DNA of 64,000 nucleotides from Novosphingobium huizhouense (GCF_020179475.1 NZ_JAILXZ010000001.1:372001-436000), one strand, 5' to 3'; positions 8,533 to 16,808 are shown, counted from the first letter of the stretch. Made by a program: numbers and translations. The notes: generated by a model from the letters alone, not told the origin.

Positions 8533-9133
8533 CTCGCTACGTTCGCCCGCCTTGCTGATGCTGCCCCTCGCGCTGGGGATCGCCGGGTGCGATAGGCAAA
8601 GCCCTCCCCCTTCGCAACCGTCGAGCGGCGCTGCGACCGAGGAAAGCGCGCAAGCCCCCGGCCAGGGTGGCGAGCAGGGCTTCAACGGCACGCTCGACAT
8701 TGCCAACCGCGGCGCGGCCATGCCCGACTTCGCGTTCCAGGACACCGCCGGCAGGACGCTGCGCAGCGCCGAGCTGAAGGGCAAGCCGGTGCTCGTCAAC
8801 CTGTGGGCGACCTGGTGCGGCCCGTGCGTGCTCGAGATGCCGATGCTCGACGCGCTTGCCGGCAAGTACCCGGGCAAGCTGCGGGTGGTGACGATCTCGC
8901 AGGACATGAGCCAGCCGGAGAAGGTCAAGGCGCTCTTCGCCGAAAAGAAGTTCGCCCACCTCGAGACCTGGCTCGACCCCGAGAACCAGCTGGGCTTCCA
9001 TTACAACACCGGCATGCTGCCGACGAGCGTGCTCTACGACGCCCAGGGACGCGAGGTGTGGCGGATGATCGGTTCGCACGACTGGTCGAGCGCGCGCACC
9101 ACCGCCCTGCTCGGCGACGTGCTCGGCGGGTAG
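8522..9133 (+). CDS. TlpA-like thioredoxin-fold lipoprotein
   Basis: Membrane-anchored thiol-disulfide oxidoreductase acting in the periplasm, related to TlpA/ResA, which serve cytochrome maturation or redox homeostasis. The redox motif is WATWCGPC (Cys99 and Cys102 from the chosen start). A TTG at 8522 is preferred: GGAG lies 6 nt upstream and it gives a lipoprotein signal with an Arg and the lipobox GIAGC (Cys23). The alternative ATG at 8558 would leave a signal of only 10 residues without positive charge. With the TTG start the gene overlaps the 5' end of divergent argH by 11 nt. A Ser/Ala/Gln-rich linker separates the lipid anchor from the domain. Confidence 0.85.
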   Translation: MPLISLRSPALLMLPLALGIAGCDRQSPPPSQPSSGAATEESAQAPGQGGEQGFNGTLDIANRGAAMPDFAFQDTAGRTLRSAELKGKPVLVNLWATWCGPCVLEMPMLDALAGKYPGKLRVVTISQDMSQPEKVKALFAEKKFAHLETWLDPENQLGFHYNTGMLPTSVLYDAQGREVWRMIGSHDWSSARTTALLGDVLGG

Positions 9134-9245
9134 AGGCGGGCAGAGCTCCGGGCAGAGCTGCTGCCCCGGGCGGCGTTCGCCACGGGACTGCAACATCAGC
9201 GCCATAAGCGCGGCGGACAACCCTCCTCCGACCAGCCGGTGCCCG

Positions 9246-11567
9246 ATGCAGACCCTGACCACGCCCCCGCCCACCAGCGACGACATTTCCTGGCTGATCG
9301 GCCTGTTCCAGCAAGGTCCGCTCGAGCAGTTCCTCGAGGCGGCGGCCAGCTTTTCCGAGCGCTGGCCGCACGACGGCGCGGCGCAGGACGTGCTCGGCGC
9401 GCTCTACGGCGCGGCGGGCCGGTTCGACCTTGCCGTACCGGCGCTCGCGACGGTGGCGATGGCCCGGCCGCGCGATGCGCAGGCGCATCTCGTGCTGGGC
9501 GCGGCGCTGCAGCAGCTCGACCGGCACGAGGAAGCGCTGGTGGCGCTGGCCAACGCGGGCAAGGCGGCGGGCGACGACGCGGCGACGCGGCACGAAGCCG
9601 AGGCCCTGCGCGGCGTCTCGCTCCACGCGACCGGGCGCTTCGACGAGGCGGTTTCGGCGCTGCGCGCCGTGGTCGAGGCCGATCCCGGCAATGTCGCTGC
9701 GCGCAACAACCTCGCCATCAGCCTGCAGGCGCTGGGCCGTGCCGACGAATCGATCGAGGTGCTGCGCGCGGCGCTGGCGCTGGAGCCCGACCACGTCGAG
9801 GCGCTGACCAACCTTGCCACCGGCCACGAGCTGCGCGGCGACGTCGAACAGGCGCTCGCCGCGCTCAACCAGGCGATCACTCGCGCGCCGAGCGATGCCG
9901 ACCTCTACGAGCGGCTCGGCGGCATCCTGCTCGACAACGGCGATCTTGAGCGCGCCGAGGATGCGCTCGAACAGGCGCTTGCGCTCGATTCGACCCGGAT
10001 CGAGGCGCTCAACCGGCTGGGCATGGTCCAGCACCACAAGGGCGACGTCGGGCGCGCGCTCGCCTGTTTCGAACTGGCGACGGTCCAGGCCGGCGCGCAG
10101 TCCGAACATCTCGGCACGCTCCACGCCAACCGCGGCTATGCGCTGATGGACCTGGGCGAGAACGAAGCGGCGATCGCGGCGCTGGAACACGCCATCGCGC
10201 TGCGCGACGATCCCGACTTCGACCGCGCGCAGAAGATCCGCACGCAGATGCAGATCGCCGACTGGCGCGCGCTCGACGACTATGCCGCCCATGCCGACAC
10301 TCTCGGCATGGGCAACGCGCCGGTCTCGCCCGGTTCGCTGCTGGCGATCGACGACGACCCGGCGCGCCAGGCCGCGCGCGCCGCGCTCTATGCGCGCAAG
10401 TGGTCGGTGCGCGTCGCCGATCCGGTCAACCCGCCGGCAGCCGCGGACGGACGCATTCGCATCGGCTATTTCTCCGGCGACTTCCACGACCATGCGACGA
10501 TGCACCTGATGGCGGGCACGTTCCGCACGCACGACCGCAGCCGCTTCGAGATCACCGCCTATTCCTATGGCTCGAACCCCGGCGGCGCGGTGCGCGAGAC
10601 GCTGGCGGGCCAGGTCGACCGGCTGGTCGAGGTCGGCGGCATGGGCGATGCCGAGGTCGCCGCGCTGGCGCGCGCGCACGGGCTCGACATCGCGGTCGAC
10701 CTCAAGGGCTATACCTACCAGGGCCGCACCGCGATCTTCGCGCATCGGCCCGCGCCGGTGCAGCTGAGCTGGCTCGGCTTTCCCGGCACCAGCGGCGCGC
10801 CGTTTCTCGACTACCTCGTCGCCGACGCCACGGTGGTGCCGAAGCCCGAGCGGGCGCACTACAGCGAGCGGCTGATCGTGCTGCCGGGCAGCTACCAGCC
10901 CAACGACGATGCCCGCGCGATTGCGCCGCACGCCCCGGCCCGCGCCGAGCTGGGCCTGCCCGAGCAGGGCTTCGTGTTCTGCTGCTTCAACAGCCTCTAC
11001 AAGATCGGCCCGCGCGAGTTCGACATCTGGATGCGGCTGCTCAGCGCGGTCGAGGGCAGCGTGCTGTGGCTGCTGCGCCCAGAACCGGCTGCCGAAGCCA
11101 ACCTCGCGCGCGAAGCGGAGCGGCGCGGGATCGATCCGGCGCGGCTGGTCTATGCCGACTGGGCGGCGCCGGCCGACAACCTTGCGCGCCTCGCCCGCGC
11201 CGACCTGTTCCTCGATACGTTCGCCTACAACGCCCACACCACCGCCAGCGATGCGCTGTGGGCGGGGGTGCCGCTGGTGACGCGCCCGGGCCGCGCCTTC
11301 GCCGCACGCGTCGCGGCGAGCCTGCTCCACGCGGTCGGGCTGCCCGAGCTGATCGCGCCGGACGACGTCGCCTACGAGGCGCTGGCGCTCGATCTCGCGC
11401 GCGATCCGGCGCGGCTGGCGCAGGCGCGAGCAAGGCTTGCCGCCAACCGCACGACCACGCCGCTGTTCGACACCGCGGGCCATACCGCGGCGCTCGAACG
11501 GGCCTATGTCGCGGTCCACGAGCGGCGCCTGGCCGGCCTGCCGCCCGAGGATGTCTCGCTCGCCTGA
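9246..11567 (+). CDS. TPR protein with GT41 (O-GlcNAc transferase-like) domain
   Basis: Predicted cytosolic glycosyltransferase of 773 residues. Residues about 20-350 are tandem TPR repeats (for example NLAISLQALGRADESIEVL and NRLGMVQHHKGDVGRALAC). Residues about 395-760 form the two-part GT41 catalytic region related to eukaryotic OGT/SPINDLY. Visible landmarks are RIGYFSGDFHDHATMHL, VDLKGYTYQGR, RPAPVQLSWLGFPGTSG and DTFAYNAHTTASDALW, the last being the nucleotide-sugar site. Donor and acceptor are unknown; bacterial members often modify surface or flagellar proteins. It stands alone, with a convergent SDR gene 3 nt after its stop. Confidence 0.88.
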   Translation: MQTLTTPPPTSDDISWLIGLFQQGPLEQFLEAAASFSERWPHDGAAQDVLGALYGAAGRFDLAVPALATVAMARPRDAQAHLVLGAALQQLDRHEEALVALANAGKAAGDDAATRHEAEALRGVSLHATGRFDEAVSALRAVVEADPGNVAARNNLAISLQALGRADESIEVLRAALALEPDHVEALTNLATGHELRGDVEQALAALNQAITRAPSDADLYERLGGILLDNGDLERAEDALEQALALDSTRIEALNRLGMVQHHKGDVGRALACFELATVQAGAQSEHLGTLHANRGYALMDLGENEAAIAALEHAIALRDDPDFDRAQKIRTQMQIADWRALDDYAAHADTLGMGNAPVSPGSLLAIDDDPARQAARAALYARKWSVRVADPVNPPAAADGRIRIGYFSGDFHDHATMHLMAGTFRTHDRSRFEITAYSYGSNPGGAVRETLAGQVDRLVEVGGMGDAEVAALARAHGLDIAVDLKGYTYQGRTAIFAHRPAPVQLSWLGFPGTSGAPFLDYLVADATVVPKPERAHYSERLIVLPGSYQPNDDARAIAPHAPARAELGLPEQGFVFCCFNSLYKIGPREFDIWMRLLSAVEGSVLWLLRPEPAAEANLAREAERRGIDPARLVYADWAAPADNLARLARADLFLDTFAYNAHTTASDALWAGVPLVTRPGRAFAARVAASLLHAVGLPELIAPDDVAYEALALDLARDPARLAQARARLAANRTTTPLFDTAGHTAALERAYVAVHERRLAGLPPEDVSLA

Positions 11568-11570
11568 TCC

Positions 11571-12314
11571 TCAGGCAATCTCGGCGTTGTCGACGACGAT
11601 GTTGGCCCCCGAGACGTGCTTGCCGTCGTCGCTGGCGAGGTAGAGCACCATGTTGGCGATATCGACCGGCTGGCCCATACCCTGGAGGTGGGTGTGGCCG
11701 CCGGTGCCCTCGCCGTCCTCGGGCAGTTCGGCCAGCGCCTGCGCGGTCATCGGGGTGACGATGCTGCCCGGCGCTATCGAATTGCAGCGGATGCGGTAGC
11801 CCTGCTCCTTGCAGTGGATCGCGATCGAGCGGGTCATGCCGATGATCCCGGCCTTGGCCCCGGCATAGGCGGGGATCGCGCTCATCCCCTTCATCCCGCC
11901 GATCGAGGCGAGGTTGATGATCGAGCCCGATCCGTCGCGGCTCATGTGCGGGATCGCCGCCTGGCAGCCGAGGAAGGTGCCGTCGAGCATCACGTCGATC
12001 TGCAGCTTGTAGTCGGCGTAAGGGAGCACCTCGATATTGCCGAAGCGGACGATGCCGGCGTTGTTGACCAGCGTGTCGAGCCGGCCATAGGCCCTGAGCG
12101 TCTCGGCGACGACTTCGTGCCAGCGCGCCTCGTCGCGCACGTCCTGTTCGAGGAACAGCCCACCGACTTCCGCCGCGACCGCGCGGCCCTGGTCGGCCTG
12201 CATGTCGGTAAGCACCACCTTGGCGCCTTCGCGCGCCAGCACGCGCGCATCCTCGGCGCCCAGCCCCGAGGCGGCGCCGGTGATCAGCGCGACCCTGCCA
12301 TCCATCTTGCCCAT
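11571..12314 (-). CDS. SDR-family NAD(P)-dependent dehydrogenase
   Basis: Classical short-chain dehydrogenase of 247 residues. The cofactor motif is TGAASGLG (12-19), NNAG lies at 84-87, and the catalytic set is Ser137, Tyr150 and Lys154 (YAGAK). Asp37 after the second strand (VLTDMQ) suggests NAD rather than NADP preference. It lies 71 nt downstream of the P450 gene on the same strand. A natural role would be to oxidise the alcohol made by the P450, as in terpenoid degradation, but this is inference from context. A GTTGC pentamer repeat occupies its 5' leader. Confidence 0.88.
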   Translation of the reverse strand: MGKMDGRVALITGAASGLGAEDARVLAREGAKVVLTDMQADQGRAVAAEVGGLFLEQDVRDEARWHEVVAETLRAYGRLDTLVNNAGIVRFGNIEVLPYADYKLQIDVMLDGTFLGCQAAIPHMSRDGSGSIINLASIGGMKGMSAIPAYAGAKAGIIGMTRSIAIHCKEQGYRIRCNSIAPGSIVTPMTAQALAELPEDGEGTGGHTHLQGMGQPVDIANMVLYLASDDGKHVSGANIVVDNAEIA

Positions 12315-12330
12315 AGTCCTGTCGTTCCTC

Positions 12331-12360
12331 GTTGCGTTGCGTTGCGTTGTGTTGCGTTGC
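12331..12360. repeat. Tandem pentanucleotide repeat (GTTGC)6
   Basis: Six head-to-tail copies of GTTGC on the plus strand (GCAAC on the coding strand). The fourth copy is changed to GTTGT. They lie in the 71-nt gap between the P450 stop and the SDR start, directly in the SDR 5' leader. Unit number could vary by slippage and alter spacing between a promoter or ribosome site and the SDR gene. Two further partial copies follow (GTCGG, TTGCG). Confidence 0.8.
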
Positions 12361-12385
12361 GTCGGTTGCGATTGAAGGCGCCGCG

Positions 12386-13612
12386 TCACGCCGGCCAGGT
12401 CAGCGTCACCCGGCGCAGCGCGCCGACGATGCCCGGCACCGGCGAAAGATCGGCGTCGGCGCCGAGCGCGAAGTCGGGAATCCGGCGCAGCCATTCCTCG
12501 AGCGTGATCGCGACTTCCTTGCGCGCCAGTTCCTGTCCTGGACACATGTGCGGGCCGCTGCCGAAGGCCGAATGCGGCGCGCGGCGGCGGGCGAAGTCGA
12601 TCGCCAGCGGATCGGGATTGAGCGTTTCGTCGAGACCGTGGACCTGCGTCGGGATGCAGATCATCTCGCCCGCCTTGAGCGGGACGCCGTGGAAATCGGC
12701 AATGTCGTGGCGCACTTCGCGGGCGATCGTGACGAGGCCGAAGCGGCGGAAGAACTCGTTCACGGCGGGCATCAGGTTGCCGCCCATGGCGCGCAGTTGC
12801 GCCCGCAGCGCGCCATCGCGCGCCAGCTCGACGATGACGAAGCCGAGGAAGTTGACCACCGTGTCCACCCCGGCGATCAGCACCTGGGTCGAAAGCTTGA
12901 GCGCCTCGTCGCGGGTCATGCGGCGATCGAGCCCGGGCATCTGCGCTGCCATCATCGCGCTCAGCATGTCCTCGCCGGGCTGGGCGCGGCGTTCGTCGAC
13001 CAGCGGGGCGAGGCGATCGAAGAAGGCCTGCCGTGCATCGTCGAAGCTCATGTCCATGCCCGGCCGGGTCATGCACGAGGCCCAGTGGCGGATCGTCGGC
13101 GCCTCGCTTTCGGGCAGGCCGACCATGGCGAGGAACACGCGGATCGGGAAGATTTCGGCATAGCGCGCGGTGAAGTCGCAGCCGCCGTCGGCGACGAATC
13201 CCTCGATCAGCTCGATCGCGGTCCGGCGGATGCCCTCGTCCAGCCCGCGCACGGTGGCGGGATTGAGGTGGGCGTTGAGCAGCACGCGGTAGGGGCGGTG
13301 CTCGGGCGGGTCGATCGTCGTCGGGATCAGGCCGTGGCCCTCGCCGACCGAGCGTGGCAGCACGATCACCCGCGAGGAAAAGCGTTCGGCGTCGGACTGC
13401 ACGTCGCGCAGCGCTTCGCCCGAGAGCGCGATCCAGTGCCCTTCGTTGCGCGGCGTCCAGACGACGGCCGGGCTGCTTGCCTGAAGGTCGCGCCAGGCGC
13501 GGTGAAAGCCGAGCTCGGCGATGCGCGGCGGCGCATAGACGTCGACGTCGACGAGGTGCCCGGCAGGCACGTGCGACGGCGGGGACGGATCATGCGGCGC
13601 AAGGGTTGCCAT
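12386..13612 (-). CDS. Cytochrome P450, CYP101 (P450cam)-like
   Basis: Soluble class I monooxygenase of 408 residues. The heme ligand is Cys357 in FGSGPHMCPGQELA, and the oxygen-activation pair is Asp250-Thr251 in AGVDTVVNFL, a segment shared with P450cam. Strings such as NEGHWIA, IPTTIDPPE and GLDETLNPDP also match P450cam by eye, so a CYP101-type terpenoid hydroxylase is the best guess. At the position of P450cam Tyr96, which hydrogen-bonds camphor, this protein has His93. No ferredoxin or ferredoxin reductase gene lies nearby, so redox partners must come from elsewhere. A divergent TetR gene is the likely regulator. Confidence 0.92.
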   Translation of the reverse strand: MATLAPHDPSPPSHVPAGHLVDVDVYAPPRIAELGFHRAWRDLQASSPAVVWTPRNEGHWIALSGEALRDVQSDAERFSSRVIVLPRSVGEGHGLIPTTIDPPEHRPYRVLLNAHLNPATVRGLDEGIRRTAIELIEGFVADGGCDFTARYAEIFPIRVFLAMVGLPESEAPTIRHWASCMTRPGMDMSFDDARQAFFDRLAPLVDERRAQPGEDMLSAMMAAQMPGLDRRMTRDEALKLSTQVLIAGVDTVVNFLGFVIVELARDGALRAQLRAMGGNLMPAVNEFFRRFGLVTIAREVRHDIADFHGVPLKAGEMICIPTQVHGLDETLNPDPLAIDFARRRAPHSAFGSGPHMCPGQELARKEVAITLEEWLRRIPDFALGADADLSPVPGIVGALRRVTLTWPA

Positions 13613-13613
13613 G

Positions 13614-13865
13614 TCACTCTCCCGGGGTGCGGCCCATCTGTCGCGTGCGGCAGCGTGCCGGGCCGAGGCACCTGCGCCGGGGGCAGGAGGTCATGAAACG
13701 CACAGGCCCACAACGGTCAAATTGGAGAGGGGCGACGATGCCGGACCGGAGTGCGCGGCGGCGCCAAAAAGCGCCCCGGCCGGACGAACCGGCCGGGGCC
13801 AGGGAGGATTGCGTCGCCCGTTGCGGGCAAAGGTCGCGCCAGGGCTTCGGGCAATGCATCGTCAT
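13614..13865 (-). CDS. Possible small leader ORF upstream of the P450
   Basis: Reading frame of 83 codons starting MTMHCPKPWRDLCPQRATQ, with a purine-rich GGAGGGG 8-10 nt before the ATG. Its stop lies one base before the P450 ATG, an arrangement that would allow translational coupling. A strong intrinsic terminator lies inside the frame (codons about 23-34), so full-length reading would require antitermination. I recognise no family; composition is Arg/Cys-rich, and the frame could be a GC-rich chance ORF. It may instead be a short regulatory leader. Confidence 0.25.
   Translation of the reverse strand: MTMHCPKPWRDLCPQRATQSSLAPAGSSGRGAFWRRRALRSGIVAPLQFDRCGPVRFMTSCPRRRCLGPARCRTRQMGRTPGE
13766..13799 (-). 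terminator. Strong intrinsic terminator upstream of the P450 gene
   Basis: An 11-bp perfect stem (GCCCCGGCCGG at 13773-13783 with its complement at 13789-13799) closes a 5-nt loop and is followed on the minus strand by GC and then TTTTT. It points toward the P450 gene about 150 nt further on. It either isolates the P450 from upstream transcription or acts as a conditional attenuator in the P450 leader. Confidence 0.75.
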
Positions 13866-13910
13866 GCCGGTTTCCCCTCCGAGGGGGCCGGGCCGTGACC
13901 GCCGTTCACC

Positions 13911-13943
13911 CCATCTGCGGACAATAAAAGTCCGATCGGATGG
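13911..13943. promoter_or_regulatory. Dyad between P450 and TetR genes, candidate operator
   Basis: Inverted repeat with inner arms CGGAC and GTCCG around AATAAAA, and outer arms CCATC and GATGG. It is the only AT-rich segment in the 436-nt divergent gap between the P450 (13612) and the TetR gene (14049). It has the size and symmetry expected for a TetR-family operator. Because TTTTTT follows on the plus strand, a weak plus-strand terminator is the alternative reading. Apart from this, the small ORF and the terminator, I see nothing else in the gap. Confidence 0.45.
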
Positions 13944-14048
13944 TTTTTTGCGCGCAGAGCGCCCCCACGCAAACTATGCCTTTGATCAGGTAGCCGTTGC
14001 GCACCATCGTGCGCTGTTGCAGGACATGGGCAGGAGGGCCGCGGTCGC

Positions 14049-14714
14049 ATGGCGAGATCGACGATGCAGCAACGGATGCTGGGCGCGCTGCGCCCGGCCG
14101 ATCTCGAGGCCGAACCCGAGCGCTGGCAACAGCAGAAGAGCACGCGCACGCGGCTGCGCATCGTCGAGGCGGCGATCGCCTGCCTGCTCGGCGGCGGCTA
14201 CGCCGGGCTCACCACCCACCGCATCGCCGCGCACCTCGGCATCTCGCGCGGGGCGATGCAGCATCATTTCCCGACGCGCGACGACCTCGTCGCCGCCGTC
14301 GTCGAGCATGTCTTCTACGCACGGATGCGGCTGTTCCTCGACGATTACCTCTCCGGCATCGCGCAGGCGGGCGAGGACAACCTCGTCGAGATCGCCACTG
14401 CCGCGCACTGGCGCAGCATGCAGAGCGAGGAATATGCCGCTTATGTCGAACTCGCGGTCGCGGCCCGCAGCGACGCCGCATTGCGCGCGGTGTTCGAGCC
14501 GGCGGCGCGGCGCTACGACGAGGTCTGGGTCTCGGAAATGATCGAGAGCTTCCCGCAGTGGCGCGCGCGCTGGGAGGCGATGAAGCTCGCCAGCGATTTC
14601 GTCACCTGCGCGCACCTTGGCATGCTGCTGCAGCGCCCGACCTTCGGCGATGCGCGCATCGAACAGCTCAACGGCCTCGTCTCGGACGTCGTGCGCGGGC
14701 TCTACCACGCCTGA
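14049..14714 (+). CDS. TetR/AcrR-family transcriptional regulator
   Basis: Protein of 221 residues with an N-terminal TetR DNA-binding domain. The helix-turn-helix is TTHRIAAHLGISRGAMQHHF (about residues 56-75), preceded by RLRIVEAAIACLLGGGYAG. The rest is an all-helical ligand-binding and dimerisation domain, without an obvious family match. It is divergent from the P450-SDR pair with a candidate operator between them, so it probably represses that pair (and itself) until an inducer, perhaps the P450 substrate, binds. It converges with the EamA gene, with 9 nt between the stops. Confidence 0.9.
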   Translation: MARSTMQQRMLGALRPADLEAEPERWQQQKSTRTRLRIVEAAIACLLGGGYAGLTTHRIAAHLGISRGAMQHHFPTRDDLVAAVVEHVFYARMRLFLDDYLSGIAQAGEDNLVEIATAAHWRSMQSEEYAAYVELAVAARSDAALRAVFEPAARRYDEVWVSEMIESFPQWRARWEAMKLASDFVTCAHLGMLLQRPTFGDARIEQLNGLVSDVVRGLYHA

Positions 14715-14723
14715 GCGGGGCGG

Positions 14724-15605
14724 TCAGGAATGCTCGGCCGCCTGCGCGACCGGAGCGGCGCTGCGGCGCAGCGCGACGATCAGCACGCCAGCCAGCGCGA
14801 TCGCGGCGCCCAGCAGCATCCGCGCATCGAGCCGGTCATGCGTGACGAGGTAGCCGAGCGCGATCGTCGCGAGCGGGGTCAGCAGCGTGAGCGGCGCGAT
14901 CAGGTTCGCCTCGTAGCGCTTGATCAGCCCGTAGTAGGCGGTGTGCGCGCCGACCGAGACGATCAGCGCCGAGAACGCCACCGCGGCGACGAAGCGCCAG
15001 CCGTGCGCCAGCGCGAGCGCGAGCTGGTCGTGTTCGAACTGCCAGGAAAACAGCGCGAGCGGCAGCAGCGAGGTCAGCCCGACCCAGGCCTGCAGCCGGA
15101 TCGCCGGGACTTCCTCCATCTGCTTCATCAGCACCGCGCCGAGCGACCCCGCGAAGGCCGCGGCGAGAATGTAGAGCACCCCGGGCGACAGCCGCAGCCC
15201 GGGCTGCCACACGACGATCAGCACGCCTGCCAGCGCCAGCGTGATGCCCAGGCCCCGGCGCCAGTGGATCCGCTCGCCGAGCATCAGCACCGACAGCAGC
15301 GTGGTGATCGGCACGCTCGATTGCACGACGATCGCCGCCATCGACGGCGTTACTGTGCGCAGGCCGAGGAACAGCACGGCGAAGTTGCCCCCGCCCATCA
15401 GCATGCCGACGATTATCATCCGCCAGGCCGGCCGCGGCATCGGCAGCAGCCAGGGCAGCGTCGCCAGCATCACCACCGCAAAGCGCACCGCGGCGAAGAA
15501 CAGCGGCGGCACCATCCATTCCCCCACGACGATCCGGCTGAGCACGTTGCTCATCGCCCAGATCACGCAGACGACCACCAGCAGGAGAAAATCGCGCAGT
15601 CGCAT
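14724..15605 (-). CDS. EamA/DMT-family membrane transporter
   Basis: Drug/metabolite transporter-type permease of 293 residues with about ten hydrophobic segments arranged as two EamA repeats (residues about 5-135 and 148-282). The first repeat contains the typical PSMAAIVVQSSVPITTLL segment and LGERI; the second has the matching NLIAPLTLLTPLATIALGYL. Substrate is unknown; members export amino acids, nucleosides or drugs. The start at 15605 begins directly with a positively charged MRLRD and the first membrane helix; the longer upstream frame adds only polar sequence. Confidence 0.88.
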   Translation of the reverse strand: MRLRDFLLLVVVCVIWAMSNVLSRIVVGEWMVPPLFFAAVRFAVVMLATLPWLLPMPRPAWRMIIVGMLMGGGNFAVLFLGLRTVTPSMAAIVVQSSVPITTLLSVLMLGERIHWRRGLGITLALAGVLIVVWQPGLRLSPGVLYILAAAFAGSLGAVLMKQMEEVPAIRLQAWVGLTSLLPLALFSWQFEHDQLALALAHGWRFVAAVAFSALIVSVGAHTAYYGLIKRYEANLIAPLTLLTPLATIALGYLVTHDRLDARMLLGAAIALAGVLIVALRRSAAPVAQAAEHS

Positions 15606-15857
15606 CGGAACTCGGGCCACCTCGCCGCTGGAATTGCCTGGGCGCTTAACTACCCGGCGGTCGTTGCGCAAACCCTAGCTGGCGCCACAGGGCGATTGAC
15701 CTTGGCCCCGGCCGCTGGTTCGATCGGCAGCGCGCGCGGGCAAGGCGCCCGCGAACTACGATGAACGGTTGCCAACCGCGCGTTCAGCGATCTGCCGGGA
15801 TCGGTGCGGCAGACCATGCAAAGCCGGACCAGCGGATGGCCGGCAAGGAGTGGGACC

Positions 15858-16292
15858 ATGAAAGCAGACAAGCGTACGATCACCGCGCTCGCCACACTCG
15901 CGCTGGGCATGGGCCTTGCCCCTGCGGCGCGGGCGCAATCGCAGGACTGGTGGAACCAGCGCCATTGGGGCGGCCCCGGTTGGGGCGGCGACAATCGCCC
16001 GGGAAGCGTCTATGCGCCCGGAGAGCGCGACCGCATCCTGGTCGAGCGGACCTGCAACGGCCGGTTCATGGCCGTCATCAACCAGCGGATCGACCGCGAG
16101 CGGCAGTACGGCCGCCTGCGCCGCGACGTGGCCGATCGCATGCGCTACGACCTGCGCCGGCTCGACGACCGCGGACGCCAGGCCTGCCGCTACCGCGACT
16201 GGCGCGGCGCGCGCGACACCGGCGACCGCTTCATGCAGATCAGCCACGCCATCGACGCGGAAACCCGCCGCCGCCCCGACTATCGCTGGTAA
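15858..16292 (+). CDS. Small secreted protein of unknown function
   Basis: Protein of 144 residues with a clear signal peptide: KADKR, a hydrophobic stretch TITALATLALGMGLAP, then AARAQ as a signal peptidase I site near residue 26. AAGGAG lies 8 nt before this ATG, which is why it was preferred over an ATG 54 nt upstream. The mature part starts with a Trp/Gly-rich segment (DWWNQRHWGGPGWGG) and continues as a highly charged Arg/Asp-rich region with two Cys (in ERTCNGRF and RQACRYRD) that could form a disulfide. I recognise no family. Confidence 0.75.
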   Translation: MKADKRTITALATLALGMGLAPAARAQSQDWWNQRHWGGPGWGGDNRPGSVYAPGERDRILVERTCNGRFMAVINQRIDRERQYGRLRRDVADRMRYDLRRLDDRGRQACRYRDWRGARDTGDRFMQISHAIDAETRRRPDYRW

Positions 16293-16317
16293 GTGGGGCG
16301 CTGGTAAGCGCGGTAAA

Positions 16318-16345
16318 GTCGGGCGGGACCGATGGCCTGCCCGAC
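16318..16345. terminator. Hairpin between convergent genes
   Basis: A 7-bp stem (GTCGGGC at 16318-16324 with GCCCGAC at 16339-16345) around a 14-nt loop lies between the 3' ends of the secreted-protein gene (+) and queF (-). It is followed by TTT on the minus strand and CTTTCC on the plus strand. It could act as a weak terminator in both directions; the short T-tracts keep confidence modest. Confidence 0.4.
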
Positions 16346-16352
16346 GCTTTCC

Positions 16353-16808
16353 TCAACCGCGACCGCGGTACGAGGGCACGCCCTGGTCGGGCAGCCACAG
16401 CCCTTCGGGCGGCGCCGAGGATTGCCAGAACACGTCGATCGGGATGCCGCCGCGCGGATACCAGTAGCCGCCGATGCGCAGCCACTGCGGCTTCATTTCC
16501 TCGAACAGGCGCTGGCCGATGCCGACCGTCACGTCCTCGTGGAAGCCCGCGTGGTTGCGGAACGAGCCGAGAAACAGCTTGAGCGCCTTGGATTCGACGA
16601 TGGTTTCGCCCGGCACGTAGTCGATCACGATATGCGCGAAGTCGGGCTGCCCGGTCACCGGGCACAGCGAGGTGAACTCGGGGCTGACGAAGCGCACGAG
16701 ATAGAGCGTGCCCTTGCGCGGATTGGGCACGTAGTCGAGCACCGCTTCGTGCGGCGAGGCAGGCAGGCTGCTGGTCTGCCCGAGGTGCAGCGGACCGGTT
16801 TCGGCCAT
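16353..16808 (-). CDS. queF: NADPH-dependent preQ0 reductase
   Basis: Short (unimodular, YkvM-type) QueF of 151 residues. It reduces 7-cyano-7-deazaguanine (preQ0) to preQ1 for queuosine synthesis. The catalytic Cys49 and Asp56 lie in [13 protein letters not shown]. The QueF motif is [14 protein letters not shown] (72-85), and His90-Glu91 for substrate binding follow. The start at 16808 begins the conserved protein; an upstream in-frame start would add 14 residues without support. No other queuosine gene lies in the window, and the gene converges with the small secreted protein gene. Confidence 0.95.
   Translation of the reverse strand: MAETGPLHLGQTSSLPASPHEAVLDYVPNPRKGTLYLVRFVSPEFTSLCPVTGQPDFAHIVIDYVPGETIVESKALKLFLGSFRNHAGFHEDVTVGIGQRLFEEMKPQWLRIGGYWYPRGGIPIDVFWQSSAPPEGLWLPDQGVPSYRGRG

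Noticed and set aside
12331..12360. GTTGC repeat as the start of a CRISPR array
   Set aside because: Units are 5 bp and contiguous without spacers.
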